Below, piece after piece: positions 40,124 through 51,399 of a DNA stretch of 64,000 bases. This stretch comes from Rhododendron vialii. Taxonomy: Eukaryota; Streptophyta; Magnoliopsida; Ericales; Ericaceae. Location of the stretch: NCBI RefSeq assembly GCF_030253575.1, contig NC_080568.1:32639001-32703000 (forward strand), written 5' to 3'. Under the pieces are notes generated by a model. That model saw only the letters and a list, made by a program, of their open reading frames with translations, ran no database searches and had not been told where the DNA came from. Position numbers and translations under genes: made by a program. Within the stretch, counting starts at the first letter, position 1, and the number at the start of each line of letters is the position of its first letter.

Positions 40124-40978
40124 ATGTCGGCGACGGAATCAGGCGCCAAACCGAACGGGACGGAGGAGGTAAAATTCTCAAACCCTAGCGTAGAAATTGG
40201 GGCTAATTCGAGCAACGGTAATAATAACGGTTTTCACTCAACCGACAATGGCGCAAACAATATGCCACCGAAGTTGAAGATCTTCGTAGGCTACGATCCG
40301 CGCGAGGACCTCGCGTACGAGGTCTGCCGCTACTCGATCCTCAAGCGAGCGTCGGTCCCGGTCGAGGTGGCGCCGATCAAACAGTGCGAGTTGCGCCAGC
40401 GCAGCGTGTACTGGCGCGAGAGAGGGAAGCTCGAGAGCACCGAGTTTTCGTTCTCGCGGTTCTTGACGCCGTACCTGGCGAATTACGAGGGTTGGGCGAT
40501 GTTTGTGGACTGCGATTTCCTGTACTTGAGTGACATTAATGAATTGTGTGAGGTAATTGATGATAAGTATGCTGTGATGTGTGTCCAACATGATTACACG
40601 CCCAAGGAGAAAACGAAAATGGATGGGGCAGTGCAAACTGTGTACCCTAGGAAGAATTGGTCTTCGATGGTGTTGTATAATTGTGGGCACCCCAAGAATA
40701 AGGTGTTGACGCCAGAGGTTGTGAATTCAGAGTCGGGTGCGTTTTTGCACAGGTTCCAGTGGTTGGATGATGAGGAGATCGGGGACGTTCCGTTTGTTTG
40801 GAACTTTCTTGTGGGGCATAATAAGGTTGTGGAAGGAGATCCGGGTACGTTCCCTAAGGCGATTCATTATACACTTGGGGGGCCGTGGTTTGAGGCGTGG
40901 AAAGATTGTGAGTTCGGGGATCTTTGGGTTAAGGAGATGGAGGAGTACAAGAAGGCAGTGGAGAAAAAAGGGGAATAA
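40124..40978 (+). CDS. CDI: CDI-like nucleotide-diphospho-sugar transferase
   Basis: A single coding exon of 284 aa, start ATGTCGGCG. Residues 1-48 are a low-complexity Asn/Ser/Gly leader. From 50 on: LKIFVGYDPREDLAYEVCRYSI, YWRERGKLESTEFSFSRFLTPYL, a GT-A type metal-binding DCD at 129-131 (MFVDCDFLYLSD), CVQHDYTPKEKTKMDGAVQTVYPRKNWSS and IHYTLGGPWFEAWKDCEFGDLW. This matches the plant family containing Arabidopsis CDI (cadmium-induced; At1g64980 from memory), a nucleotide-diphospho-sugar transferase superfamily member whose acceptor I cannot state. There is no signal peptide or membrane anchor, so the protein is probably cytosolic. The N-terminal leader looks longer than in the Arabidopsis protein. 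An in-frame TTG 15 bases upstream is within the intron and is not a start. Confidence 0.93.
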   Translation: MSATESGAKPNGTEEVKFSNPSVEIGANSSNGNNNGFHSTDNGANNMPPKLKIFVGYDPREDLAYEVCRYSILKRASVPVEVAPIKQCELRQRSVYWRERGKLESTEFSFSRFLTPYLANYEGWAMFVDCDFLYLSDINELCEVIDDKYAVMCVQHDYTPKEKTKMDGAVQTVYPRKNWSSMVLYNCGHPKNKVLTPEVVNSESGAFLHRFQWLDDEEIGDVPFVWNFLVGHNKVVEGDPGTFPKAIHYTLGGPWFEAWKDCEFGDLWVKEMEEYKKAVEKKGE

Positions 40979-42960
40979 GTACATGTAGCAGATGAGATAA
41001 AAATGCAGTGGTTGGTTAAGGTAATTGGTTTCCCTCAGTCTTCTATTGGTCTGCTAGATCTGTTCAGATCCGCTCTTGGCAAATCGGTTACCTGTAGTAT
41101 TTAAGTAGGCATATAATATATCGGTTTTTTCTTCCTATTGTTTGCTTTCAATTGATTTTATATTCAATTGTAATTCATCAGCTGAGTGTAATAGCTGATT
41201 CATTGATCTGTATCAATTACGGGCATATGGGATAGATGGATTTGTTCGTCCTATTGTTTACTTGCAATTATTTCTCTATCCGATTGAAATTTGTAATAGC
41301 AGATTCATTTATTTGTGTGTTTATATCTATCAGCTAGGAAATGACCACCACATATGAATATGATTGTACGGCTTTAATTACGGTGCTGATTTGTACAATT
41401 TGAGCATGTCCTGTGGAATCTACATTGTGTGTCGTTTGGTTTAGTACATAATACATCTTTCTATCAGTGTATCTACAGTTACAAACATTTTATGTTGGTT
41501 TTGGTGTCGACTGTTATCTATCTCCAGAATGCTCACTTTACTTTTGTTTAATTTGGCCAAATGCGTCTTTTATCTCTCTTCTGGATGCACTAGGCACACC
41601 ATTGAGTTGAACAATCTTTTCCTCCCTAGTGGTAGACCTGCCGTTTGCATTCTCTCTCGGTATGATTTCCACTTTAGCTATCTTGCTTTGTGCCTAAGAT
41701 CTTTGTAATATGGAAATCTTATGGAGCTTCACTAAAGTTGCACGCAAGGTTTGTATGCCTATGAGCTAATGTGGGAGGATTGTGTGACAGGACGATGTAG
41801 ATATATTGGTGCTTCAGGAAACTTTTAAGTAGTAACTACTAGAGAACCCGTTTAAGATACGAAACGAATCCATCTGGTTTAAACTTGAAACTTCTCAATC
41901 TCAACTGGTTAGGTGCTTTGACTGTAGGCTAGTGGCTGGTTGATCAATTTTCATTTGAGGTGAATGGTATGTGGCCATGTACTCCGGAAACTCTGAGCAA
42001 TACTTTTGCTTGCAAGATGAAAGCAGCTGACAATGCTGCAGTACCATTTGAGTCTGAAGCTAAGATGCAAGAGACATTGCCTACTTCAATTTCTTGTTCA
42101 ATTCTTCTTTGAAACAGGGAGAAGCTGGAAGTACCATGGAAATGTAATTTGATTTCTGGTGTATTTGCGATTCTAGTTTCGATGGATTTTAGAGTGGGAA
42201 ACACTTGAATTATGACCAGATAGGATTTGAATCTGTTTTGGTGTGGCTTGCGAGATCGAGTCATAGTTGCTTCCCTGTGAGTTTGAAGTAATAAACACTA
42301 TTCTCTTTTCCTGGCTTGTAGAAGCAGATTTCAACCGTTATTATACCAGAAGACAGGATACTATGCTTGGAGTTTAGGCCATCTATTAGAGGACCCATGT
42401 GCTGGAGTAGCATTTCCCAATAAAGAGAAAGTACAAACAAATTTATAACTAAAGCCCAGCTCTGTATTATGCTCCTCGTATCCTTTCATACATCATAACC
42501 ATGCTCAAATGAAAACGGAGCTCTGTATTATGCTCCTAATTTCATTTTATACATCATAAACATGCACAAACGCAGGGGAAAACAAAAGCCTCTAGTGAAA
42601 AACACCAAGTCAAACGGTAGACACAGGATGCGGGCGAGAGCCACGGCACTCCTAAACTTCAGCGTACTCCCAAACTTTTCTCGAGAGCCACGACACTCTC
42701 AAACTTTAGCTTACTCCCAACTTTTCCACGTAGTTATTGTTATTCGCATCAAAATTGTATTGTTCTTATCACTCTCCCTTCAAACTGTAAGTAACTTCAT
42801 ATTTGGATCTCTCTTTGTTAAATATCTGCTTCCGTCAGTGTGCGAAGCAAAGGCTTCTTTAACCACTTGGGCTTGAGCGTTTTTGAAGGTGCCCTTGGGA
42901 CTGCCTTAAAAATCACAAAAAGATAACAACAACAAAAAAAATCAGCAAATTGTGACAATC
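40979..42960. other. 3' flank of the CDI-like gene and intergenic DNA with short tandem repeats
   Basis: Includes three small tandem duplications: about 41127-41320 ('tcctattgttt.ctt.caatt', 'gtaatagc.gattcatt'), 42459-42568 ('gagctctgtattatgctcct' twice) and 42630-42730 ('gagagccacg.cactc.'). The first lies where the CDI 3'UTR would be. No gene recognised. Confidence 0.6.
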
Positions 42961-42976
42961 CAAAGTTCCAAGCTTT

Positions 42977-44990
42977 CTAACATGACCAAGTAGCACCCTG
43001 TAAAGCAGTACAGAGCTGCCGATCTATTTCGGCAATCAACAGTCCACATTGTAACCGAGCAATAGACAATCCAAATTTGTATGCAATATGTATGCGCTCA
43101 GATTCGATCCGTGTCGAGACGAACAACCGGATTGGTCGCTCTGCACCCGCTCGACAGGGAGCTGTTCGGCAGCATCCCGGGTCCACAAAACTAGACTTCA
43201 GTTTGATATATGAGAACATGATTAAGAGAAGAAAATATGATTACCTAACCCAATTGCCTCAGAGCTCTTCATCAACCTTAGACGCTTGCATGATTCAACA
43301 AACATTCTGCCAAAAACAGGGGCAAAAACTCCAAGTTCAAGATATATATGGGACTCTTCCATATTGGGTTGGAAAATCGAAAGGGTAGTTAAGGAATTAG
43401 ACTCACTTCCATGGCACATCACCAACTAGCATCCAATCACCATCTTTGTCCTCGTATGTAGGTACATACTCTGACCCATTTACTGGGTCCATAAGCTTTC
43501 TCTCATTCAGGTAATTACCTAGGGAAAAACAAGCTGTGCATAAAAAGACCAAATTACCCTCGCAATACAAAAAATGTGATGGGATCCTCCCTATCCCCAA
43601 AAGGCACATGACCCTGTGGACCTTTTTTGAACTCACTTGAAGATCGATGTAGTTCATTTTCAAAACTTGACGAGAATATTAATCATTCAATCAAATACCT
43701 ATAACTGTGATTTGGGAATTCTTTTATCTTAGACAAAGAAATACTGTGTTGGATAGAAATTAATTTTTCTCAAGATACGTGTTGGAATCGTCTATTGACC
43801 AACAATTTATCAACCTAATTCTAAGCATGGTAGATGTTCTTGATGAGCTTTACAAATAAACGATTCCAAGCATCTAAGTTGGCTCAAAAAAGGGTTAAAA
43901 ATGAACTCAACAGGGCATGCAGGAGGAGGGTCTTCTGAGACTGGAGAGGAGTTAGAGACGCAAAAAACAAATAAGGGATGTTAAAAAGTTTACAGATGGT
44001 GAAGCAGCTAAACATATCCTGTAGAACAGTCAAGAGTTGCTGATAGCTGTTGTAAATCTCCAAATCAACTTTCCTCAAATAAGGAGCTCCATCCACCGCC
44101 ACCTTCACGTATTTGCATGCCTTGTTTATTTTCCTTGTTGATTTCACAGGCGGCCAGCCTACTACTCGTGCTCTGAAAAATTTGTATATATATTTACAAA
44201 CAAGACACGGCACGATACGGCACGCTAGTTAATTTCTCATGAAAATTAAAGATCGTGTACCCAGTACACGAAGCTCTTGTTTACTATGGACTTTGAATTA
44301 AAGATGCTAGAATTAGACACAATTTTTAGAATAAAAACCATGTTGGTAGCCAAAGATAACTAATTTTAACGGATTCGGGGTCCCTATAATGAAGCTAAGC
44401 ACTATAGGATTGCAGTGAAACAGCTCAACCGTCTATCTAAGTTTTTAATGATCCGAATTTAAAACAAACTCTTCTATCTAGGAAATAGTTATTCTCTACC
44501 GTGGAAGAGTTTGTTTTAATTCAGATTGTTGAAAACACTTTTGTACGGCTGGAATTACTCAGTGCAATCCTGTAGCGCCCAACTTCACTACAGGGACCGA
44601 ATCCTTGAACCCACAAAAGATTGATTTATAAGAAAACAAACAACTGAGGTTTTCTTAACCATCTTGTAAATTAATTCATGGTAGAAAACCCATACATGGA
44701 TGAAAAGGAACTCACTTTGATATGGGAGATTGGGCTGCCTGATCAGACTCAGATATCTCCTCCTTTTCTTCCAAAGGATCATCTCTAGAAATGACCCCCT
44801 GTGTCTCACCCACAAAAATGGTATTAATCCCACGGTTCAACTGATCAACCCTCTCCGAAAACCCACGTTTCGAACCGGACTTCTGCATCCGCGATTCGCC
44901 GGGTAGTCCCAGAGTGAGCTCCGTCTCCTTGAAATTCAGGCTGGCGACGTCACGATGTCCCGGCGAGCTTCCGCCCAACGCCGGTGCCAT
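42977..44990 (-). CDS. IAA15: AUX/IAA auxin-responsive repressor (IAA15-position)
   Basis: Exons (minus): 44990-44716, 44172-43994, 43518-43407, 43306-43245 and, tentatively, 43161-42977. Domain I is TELTLGLPG, an LxLxL EAR repression motif that recruits TOPLESS. Domain II is the degron VVGWPPV, bound by TIR1/AFB with auxin. Domains III/IV form the PB1 oligomerisation region ([56 protein letters not shown]). A TATA box sits about 80 bp upstream (about 45068-45077, minus). With the last exon the protein is 270 aa and ends ARVVG-free, starting [10 protein letters not shown]; without splicing it reads ...GLGNHIFFS and stops at 43222 (216 aa). Family intron position supports a spliced last exon, but this one resembles the usual ...APRA.EKCK tail only weakly. 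The symbol rests on synteny, since family members are alike. Confidence 0.85.
44371..44604. mobile_element. MITE in intron 1 of the AUX/IAA gene, 234 bp
   Basis: The ends GGATTCGGGGTCCCT and (minus) GGATTCGGTCCCTGTAGTG are inverted. The arms continue with 'aggattgca.tga', and 'aacaaactcttc' recurs inverted around the centre. No clear target duplication. Confidence 0.78.
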
Positions 44991-45320
44991 CACCAGCTCA
45001 GAATTTCTTCCTTGGTGGGCTTGTTTCCAAATGTACTGTGAGTGACCAAAACCAATTTGGATCGGTCCTTTTTATATACAATCTGGAATTGATTGGGGGG
45101 TTTGGAAGCTTTGACTGGATTCTGTACGTCATTATTTGTGATCAAAGCATGTCGTTGATTTCGAGTGCGTTCAAGTTTGGGTCCCTTTCACTCGGTACGT
45201 ATTTGCATAGTATATTGGATTCTCTCTGCTTTTGTCGGAAAAACGGCAGATCTGTACCCCATGACCAACATTGTTTTGTTTTTTTTTTTGGCAACCACCA
45301 TGATCAACATCGTATGAGTG

Positions 45321-45535
45321 GGAATTGGGGACACTGTACGTAGGGCGCTTTTGAGCAGTGCACCATGTAGGGCACATTTAGACTTTTCATCTCAGCAATC
45401 AATGATTCACATATGTTTTTTACGATTCTTACCGATAAGAGTTAAATTTGATTGGTAAAAGTGCTTCAATGAATCTAAACCATTAATTGCCAAGATGGAC
45501 GGCCTGGATGCGCGCCCTACAGTGTCCCCGATTCC
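45321..45535. mobile_element. MULE-type MITE with 9-bp target duplication, 215 bp
   Basis: The terminal inverted repeats are GGAATTGGGGACACTGTA and (minus) GGAATCGGGGACACTGTA, continuing into GGGCGC. Flanks GTATGAGTG (45312-45320) and GTATAAGTG (45536-45544) match 8 of 9, the Mutator-like duplication size. It lies about 330 bp upstream of the AUX/IAA start codon. Confidence 0.83.
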
Positions 45536-45544
45536 GTATAAGTG

Positions 45545-46660
45545 ACCTTTTGGCAGAAGTTGTAATGCCCCCATGTAGTACATTGATTTTGATTCACGAG
45601 CCATACCATATGATCCAAAATGTTTAAGCCTACTAGTAGTACCTTACGAGTAGCTCCTTTTATATGTTCATAATCTTCTATTTAGACTTCTGATATAGTA
45701 CAGGGTATTACACAAGTGGTGCGGGCAACAAGACCTTTTTCGCAACATATTGTGGTGTGATTCTTACACTTTGTTTTGGGGCCTCACAAGAATGTGTGGT
45801 GAAAAAAGGGCACCGATTAATTTTCTTTGCCCCGAAACTTTATGACTTTTTTTGCTCAGTTATTTTCGCTTGTTTTCTCTTAATCTTTACGAGATTCTGG
45901 TTAAATTTTTATAACATATTTTTTTTTTCAAGAAGAATCGAAAAAGTATAAAAATATAAACCAAAGTTGAAAAGAAACTACCCAAAAAGTGAGTCTTAGA
46001 CCATGTCAAAAAGCCACTAAAAAGTTAGGCCGAAAATGCCCTAGCTTAGTTGATGCGCAATTACGAACAAGATCGTAAAATTAAGTATATAGTAAGATCT
46101 TAAAGGAAAACAAACGACCTAAGCTCTACATGTGTTTGATTCATTAAGATTACTCTGATACTTGGCTCGTTATATAAATAAACTAACTAAACTCGATTGA
46201 GGAATCAATCCATGCCCTTACACTAGGTAATTTGAAATAAAATCTAAAGCATTTGAGTATAGTTCGTTATCGGTTTGATTTTGAGTTTGTCTGAGATCGA
46301 TCCGAAACACTATAATAATCAAGCTTGAAACATATTTTTAAAAAGAAAAAGGAGTAATTAATGGTACCACCGGGTGATAGGTAACTACAGGCCGACTCTG
46401 AGATTTTGTTTATTTTTTAGCCCCACAACACCTACACTTGAGCATGTTGGTTTTATCGGGTGATACCTTTATAGTACTACTACTATTTTAAGCACTTTCT
46501 TTCAATATGGTGTGTTAGGTGAATGCAGAAGAAGTGCCTAAGGAAAAATTACTAAGATGGAAATGTTAGAGAAGGTTTAATTGGCATTTTTCTTTACTTG
46601 GGTTTGCACACAAATGAGAAGAAAAATAAACTTTTACTTAAAAGAAGATGAAAGGAAATG
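45545..46660. other. Intergenic, no gene recognised
   Basis: AT-rich. Near 45880-45960 there is a partial match to one arm of the fold-back family at 26780-27130 (TTTTTTTTCAAGAAGAATCG). Nothing coding. Confidence 0.45.
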
Positions 46661-46669
46661 AATGTGTCA

Positions 46670-47450
46670 CCGTCTCGGGAGAGCTTGCTTATTATTCAAT
46701 GTTGCATAGAAATATTGTACCATTTGTTTTTTTTGGTCATACGGTATACATCAGCGGAGGTTAACGGGATGTTTTACTATCTAGAATTTATGATACATTC
46801 GTACTAATTAAATACCTGAGTCCTACTAAACCCTATTGGTGCATAATTAACTAATTGAAGGATCGATCGAGTACAAATGTGGTTACTATTGAAATGAACT
46901 TAATTTACCCAAAATAAAGCCACTTTGTTAAGTGATTCTCTGAACTTTCTTCTCCAATTATCAACTAACCCGAATATCAAATGATGCAACATTTTTTTTT
47001 TTTTTTACTCAAATACTTCTGTCAAAATAACCAATAATTCAACAACGCTCGGAAAAACATGTAAATAAACAAAGAAATAGTGTAAATTAACGTCAAGAGA
47101 GAGCTCACCTCTTATTCAATGCAGGATAAAACTATACGATTTGTTTGGAACATAGCAAAATGGAAGATCGAATGAAAATGTGGTTACTGTTCAAATAGAC
47201 TTTACTTAATACAAAATCACATTGTCTACTATTCTCTCCAATTATCAATCAACCCGAAATAACATAACTTTTTTTTTTTTAACTCAGTTACTAGGTGTCA
47301 AAATAACCAAATAATCCAAAAAAAATCACATTGTCAGTCAATGTCTCTGAACTATTCTCTCCAATTATCAATCAACTCAAATATCCAATGATGTAACGTT
47401 TTTTTTTTTACTCGATTACTATGGTGTCAAAATAACAACCAATGGAGTTC
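46670..47450. repeat. Degenerate triplicated AT-rich segment
   Basis: 'ctccaattatcaa.c.aaccc' followed by a T-run and 'tgtcaaaataacca' occurs at about 46952-47030, 47238-47310 and 47361-47440. An upstream block ('gagagagct', 'cttattcaatg') occurs at about 46679 and 47097. Successive tandem duplication of noncoding DNA. Confidence 0.75.
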
Positions 47451-47470
47451 CGTTAACAAAGTAATACTCG

Positions 47471-48566
47471 ATTCACACATATTTTATTAAAGAGAATTGA
47501 ATTTGGATCATGGATATTCCTAATGATTCTTCGTGGACCATGAGGAAGATCCTTGGTTTAAGGAAATTGTGCCAACCAAGATACTAGATATCATGTCAGC
47601 AATGGGGCTATTAACTTACTTTGGCTAAATAACTAGCATACTCTGGGACCTTTGTATGCTAAATTTGGTGAGAGGGTTGTGACTAATTTGGGCAGAGCAT
47701 TATGGTCTAAAGTGGCTACTATCATTGACCAAATTGAGAAATCAGTCCATTCAAGTAATTATGGCTCATACTCCTCCCATTTTGAGACCAAATCCTAATG
47801 TTGAAGACTCTGTTAGTTGGATACCTCACCCAAGCGGCATCTTCACTGTTAGGTCAGCTTGGAATGCCATTAGGAAGAGGTATCCTATTCAGCCTTGGCA
47901 CAAGATTTTATGGACTTGGTAATGCAGTGCTTAGATGGTCATTTATTCTTTGGTTGGCTATCCTTCAAAGACTGAGCATAAAGGATAGGTTGAATAGTTG
48001 GGGTTTGTACTTTGATGGAACTTGTTCTCTCTGTAATTCGGCTGTTGACACTCATCAACATTTATTTTTTGAATGCTCATTTTCAACTATTGTGTGGCAG
48101 CATCTGATTAATAAGAACATGGTTTTGGATATGCCTAGCACCTTCGTGGAGGTCCTTGATTGGTATAGTGGGCAGGTGAAGGGTAAAAGCTTGAGGTGTA
48201 TGAGTCTTACGTGTTCTTAGGCTGATGCTGTTTATGGGCTTTGGAGAGAGAGGAATTGTCGATTTTTCCAAGAGAAACCTATGGGGCATGTTCAGGTGAT
48301 GAAGGGCGTTGCAGATGGTGTTAGAGATTTCCTTCCTTAGCACAAGGAGAAACGTAAAGCAATATTCTCTGAAGAATCAAGACCTATGCAAGCAATGGGG
48401 CTTATCTAATAGGATTTTCTTCCCTGTATAGTTTTCTTTTGTTAGATACTGACTGTTTTTGTGGTTGTATTTGTTGGTGGTTGTATGGGATTCCATCCCT
48501 AGACATTTGATTTTTATGGTTGAGCTTAATCAGATTCGCACTTATCCAAAAAAAACAAAAAACAAA
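47471..48566 (+). mobile_element. 5'-truncated LINE with 16-bp target duplication
   Basis: Flanked on both sides by the identical AACAAAGTAATACTCG (47455-47470 and 48567-48582). The 3' end is an A-rich tail (48548-48566). The body encodes the ORF2 C-terminus in shifting frames: SWIPHPSGIFTVRSAWNAIR, then after a frameshift FILWLAILQRLSIKDRL...CSLCNSAVDTHQHLFFEC (zinc-binding RT region) and LWRERNCRFFQ. A stop and a frameshift show it is inactive. Confidence 0.92.
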
Positions 48567-48582
48567 AACAAAGTAATACTCG

Positions 48583-49292
48583 TACTATTATATATTCTTG
48601 TAAATAAATCAGCTTTTTTCACAGCAGACGTGTAGTCAATCAACCCAATAAACTAGTACTACATTCGTCACTTGTTGCGTTAAAGGTCGGTCAGGCGTTA
48701 TTCAATTAGTTAAACGGAAAAATGGTGATCAACACCGGCCATGTTTGCTTTTAAGTACTGTATCTAGTCCTTAATTGAACGGGTCATCAGATATGGACAA
48801 TTAATTAATCTATAACCCAAAACAATATTATCTTGACCACACACAAGGGGCGCCGGAGCCAAAGATATCGAAGAGTTGGGTCAATGCTTCAAAACATATC
48901 TCGATCGTCTTTCTATATTATTTGCTAATATATACTGTAAATAGGACTAGATAATTTTAGTAATGGAACATGAGAACGCTTGACTGCACGGCGTTGGCGT
49001 TGGATGATGTGTACAAAGTAGTATCTTCAAAACCGTAAAAAGCGCAAGAATATTATTAAAAGTTTGGGGAAAATGACGGCCTAGGACGTGTTTTGATAAT
49101 TAATACCCGCTAAGGACATGCTAAGAACAATTGTTAATGCTGAGAATGTCCTTGGTGGATATTAATTATCAAAACATGTCATTGGCTGTCATTTTCCCAG
49201 AAGTTTGTGACATGCCCTGATCAGATTCAAAGACATGTATTGAAATTCTTACTTGGTTGGTGTTAATTGAGTGATCGTATTATCCACGTCTA
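48583..49292. other. Intergenic, no gene recognised
   Basis: Contains a weak inverted repeat around 49080-49200 ('aggacgtgttttgataatta' against 'taattatcaaaacatgtc'), probably a small MITE. No coding segment. Confidence 0.5.
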
Positions 49293-49300
49293 CTCTGCAG

Positions 49301-50334
49301 TAGGGGTGGCAAACGGGCGGATTTGGGTTAAATTGGGTAAGTTGTTAGTGGGTTGGGTCTTTAATGGGTCATTGACCCATTTAGACCCATTAACTATGAG
49401 TTTAATTACCCATACCCAACCCGACCCATTTATTTTAAAGCAAACCTGACCCGCCCATTAACCCAATTACATATATACTAAAAATTACGATCGAAAAATT
49501 AGAAAAGTAAAAAAAAATTATGATCAAAACTCATAAATTTTTTCAAAAAGACGAGAATAAGTAATTTTTTTTGTCTTATTGATTTTTTTTTGTTTTTATT
49601 CAAAAAATTATAAGTTTCGATCAAATTTTTTTACTTTTCCGATTCCTCTTATCAAAACAAATTAATAAGTCACAAACGTTTGACACAAAACAAAAAAAAA
49701 TTAAATAAGGACAAAAAAATAAGTCAATTTTTTAATCCAAACCCTTTGCGGGACTATCATTAGAGAAATTTATTCACGGCGGAGCACAATTTCACAGGTC
49801 CATTCGCGCAATTAATGGATGAGATGTGTTTTCAATTTTGACTGGTCAAAATAATTGTTACCGGTCACAATTGATTTTTAATTCGGACCATTCAAAATAT
49901 TTTTGGAGGCGTGCGATTTAGCACAAAATAATTGAATAAAAAATAGAGAGAAGGCCATGCTCCTGGGTGGAATGGGGTGGGGTGGGGTGGAGAGAGAGAG
50001 AGAGAGAAAAAGGGGGCCGTACTCCTCGGGAAATATTTTCATTGCCCAATTGCAAGGGGTGGGGTGGGGTGGGGGGAGAGAAAGAGAGGAGAGAGAGAGG
50101 GAGGGGGCCGTACTCCTGGGGAAATCTTTCATTGCCCAATTTGGTGGGTTACTTTCATTGCTCATTGGGTCATTTAAGTTGACCCAATTGATACCCAATT
50201 ATGACCCAATTAATAATGGGTTAGCTGGGTTTGAACCCATTCTTACCCAACTAATAAATGGGTTGGGTTGGGTCTATTTTTTAGTTGATGAGTCTGGGTT
50301 TGTTAATGGGTCTGGATTCAATTTGCCACCCCTA
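49301..50334. mobile_element. hAT-type element, 1034 bp, perfect 8-bp target duplication
   Basis: The terminal inverted repeats are TAGGGGTGGCAAA at both ends, and CTCTGCAG flanks both sides (49293-49300, 50335-50342). Subterminal regions are packed with GGGTT/AACCC and 'gacccatt' motifs in both orientations. Inside sits a copy of the fold-back core seen at 26780-27130 (about 49475-49745). Also inside is an ~90 bp tandem duplication (about 49965-50055 and 50058-50145) with GGGGT and GA repeats and 'cattgcccaatt'. No transposase. Confidence 0.92.
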
Positions 50335-50627
50335 CTCTGCAGTGATTAGCGCACAGATTGTAATATCGAAAATATATAAACCTCTCAGTAACACAATTTA
50401 AGTTAATCTGGATCTCAGTCAAATCACACTCTTTGGTGTTCTTTTTGCACCACCGGTTGAGGCAGCGTATTGGTTGGCATATGCTTCTCTACTTCCTTCC
50501 TTGCCGCCGTAACCAGTGCGAGGCCCGGGACAAGAAAGCTGAGGTCCTCAAGTAGTAGTTTGCAGAAAAAAGTAATGCATAGTAGTACCCTTAAAACTAG
50601 CCGGCATGCTCACCCAAAGACGATGAA

Positions 50628-51350
50628 TTAGACCATATAGTATCGCTTGATACCAACCAACAATGGCACGACCACCCCATAAGCACCATCCATGTTCAAT
50701 GTCTCACATGCGCGACTATGAAAGTGTTTAGAAACAATGTCCTCAAAATTGTTGGGCGTTTCATGCAATACAAAAAGCATAGTTGTACACGACCAAGCGA
50801 TGGCATCTTCATTATAAGCCTTAGAGACCTCAAACCAATCGTCAGTGTACACGGGTCCACTCATTGAAGTAGGGTCTCTCAATGAGCACAAGTCCTTGAA
50901 TGGAAACAGTAACTGAAGAATGGAGGATGAAGAACTGTCCACCTCTCTTTCGTGTAGCCACGCCAATTGTTGATTAGGCTCAAGCACAAGTACCCACTTG
51001 CATATAAGTTGGGATTCAGTCACAGGCCAGGGGAGTGGTAATAGACTTTTGGAAGGACATTCAGGTAATTGGAAGGGAAGGCAATGTCGAGGAAGAAGAT
51101 GCAGTCATGGTAGTGGGTCCTGTGGGCTCCAACGAACGCAGCTCAAAGTAGGTCAATCCAGTCTTTGTATGCTCGGACGTAGACGGATTCAGGGAGACTT
51201 TTTTTGGAGGATTTTCCACTGTTCCACCATCTTCTTGTGGACAACACTCTTTTCATTCGTGAAACAACCTTTGTTTTGACCAATCAAACCTAGAGGGCTT
51301 TAGTAGTACTGATCTGAAGGATCTGAGACAATCTCGAACCATTTGAATTC
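50628..51350 (-). pseudogene. Ubiquitin-conjugating enzyme E2 (UBC23/24/25 type) pseudogene
   Basis: Read on the minus strand with frame changes, it recovers a large-type plant E2 core. First QNKGCFTNEKSVVHKKMVEQ, then PESVYVRAYKDWIDLL*AAF, IFFLDIAFPSNY, the active-site region NLYASGYLCLSL with the Cys present, and NNWRGYTKERWTVLH. After one frameshift: SILQLLFPFKDLCSLRDP and YNEDA...CTTMLFVLHETPN then NFEDIVSKHF. The last part matches the C-terminal signature of the PHO2/UBC24-UBC25 family. I count two in-frame stops and at least two single-base frameshifts (one at an A-run near 51200, one near 50935). The upstream regulatory half of the protein is absent. Clearly non-functional. Confidence 0.85.
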
Positions 51351-51399
51351 GACACCAGCCCCCTTTTTTCACCAGAATGATTAGCAGATGTTTCTGTAA

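Noticed and set aside
40238-40690. 150-codon minus frame antisense to the CDI-like gene
   Set aside because: Mirror ORF of a codon-biased coding exon; no domain of its own.
43020-43219. Separate gene on minus at 42977-43219
   Set aside because: No independent start or family; more plausibly the last exon of the AUX/IAA gene or noncoding.
50938-51023. N-terminal part of the 131-codon minus frame (start TESQLICKW...)
   Set aside because: Out of frame with the E2 homology; the true reading switches frame near 50935, so the ORF start is not a protein start.
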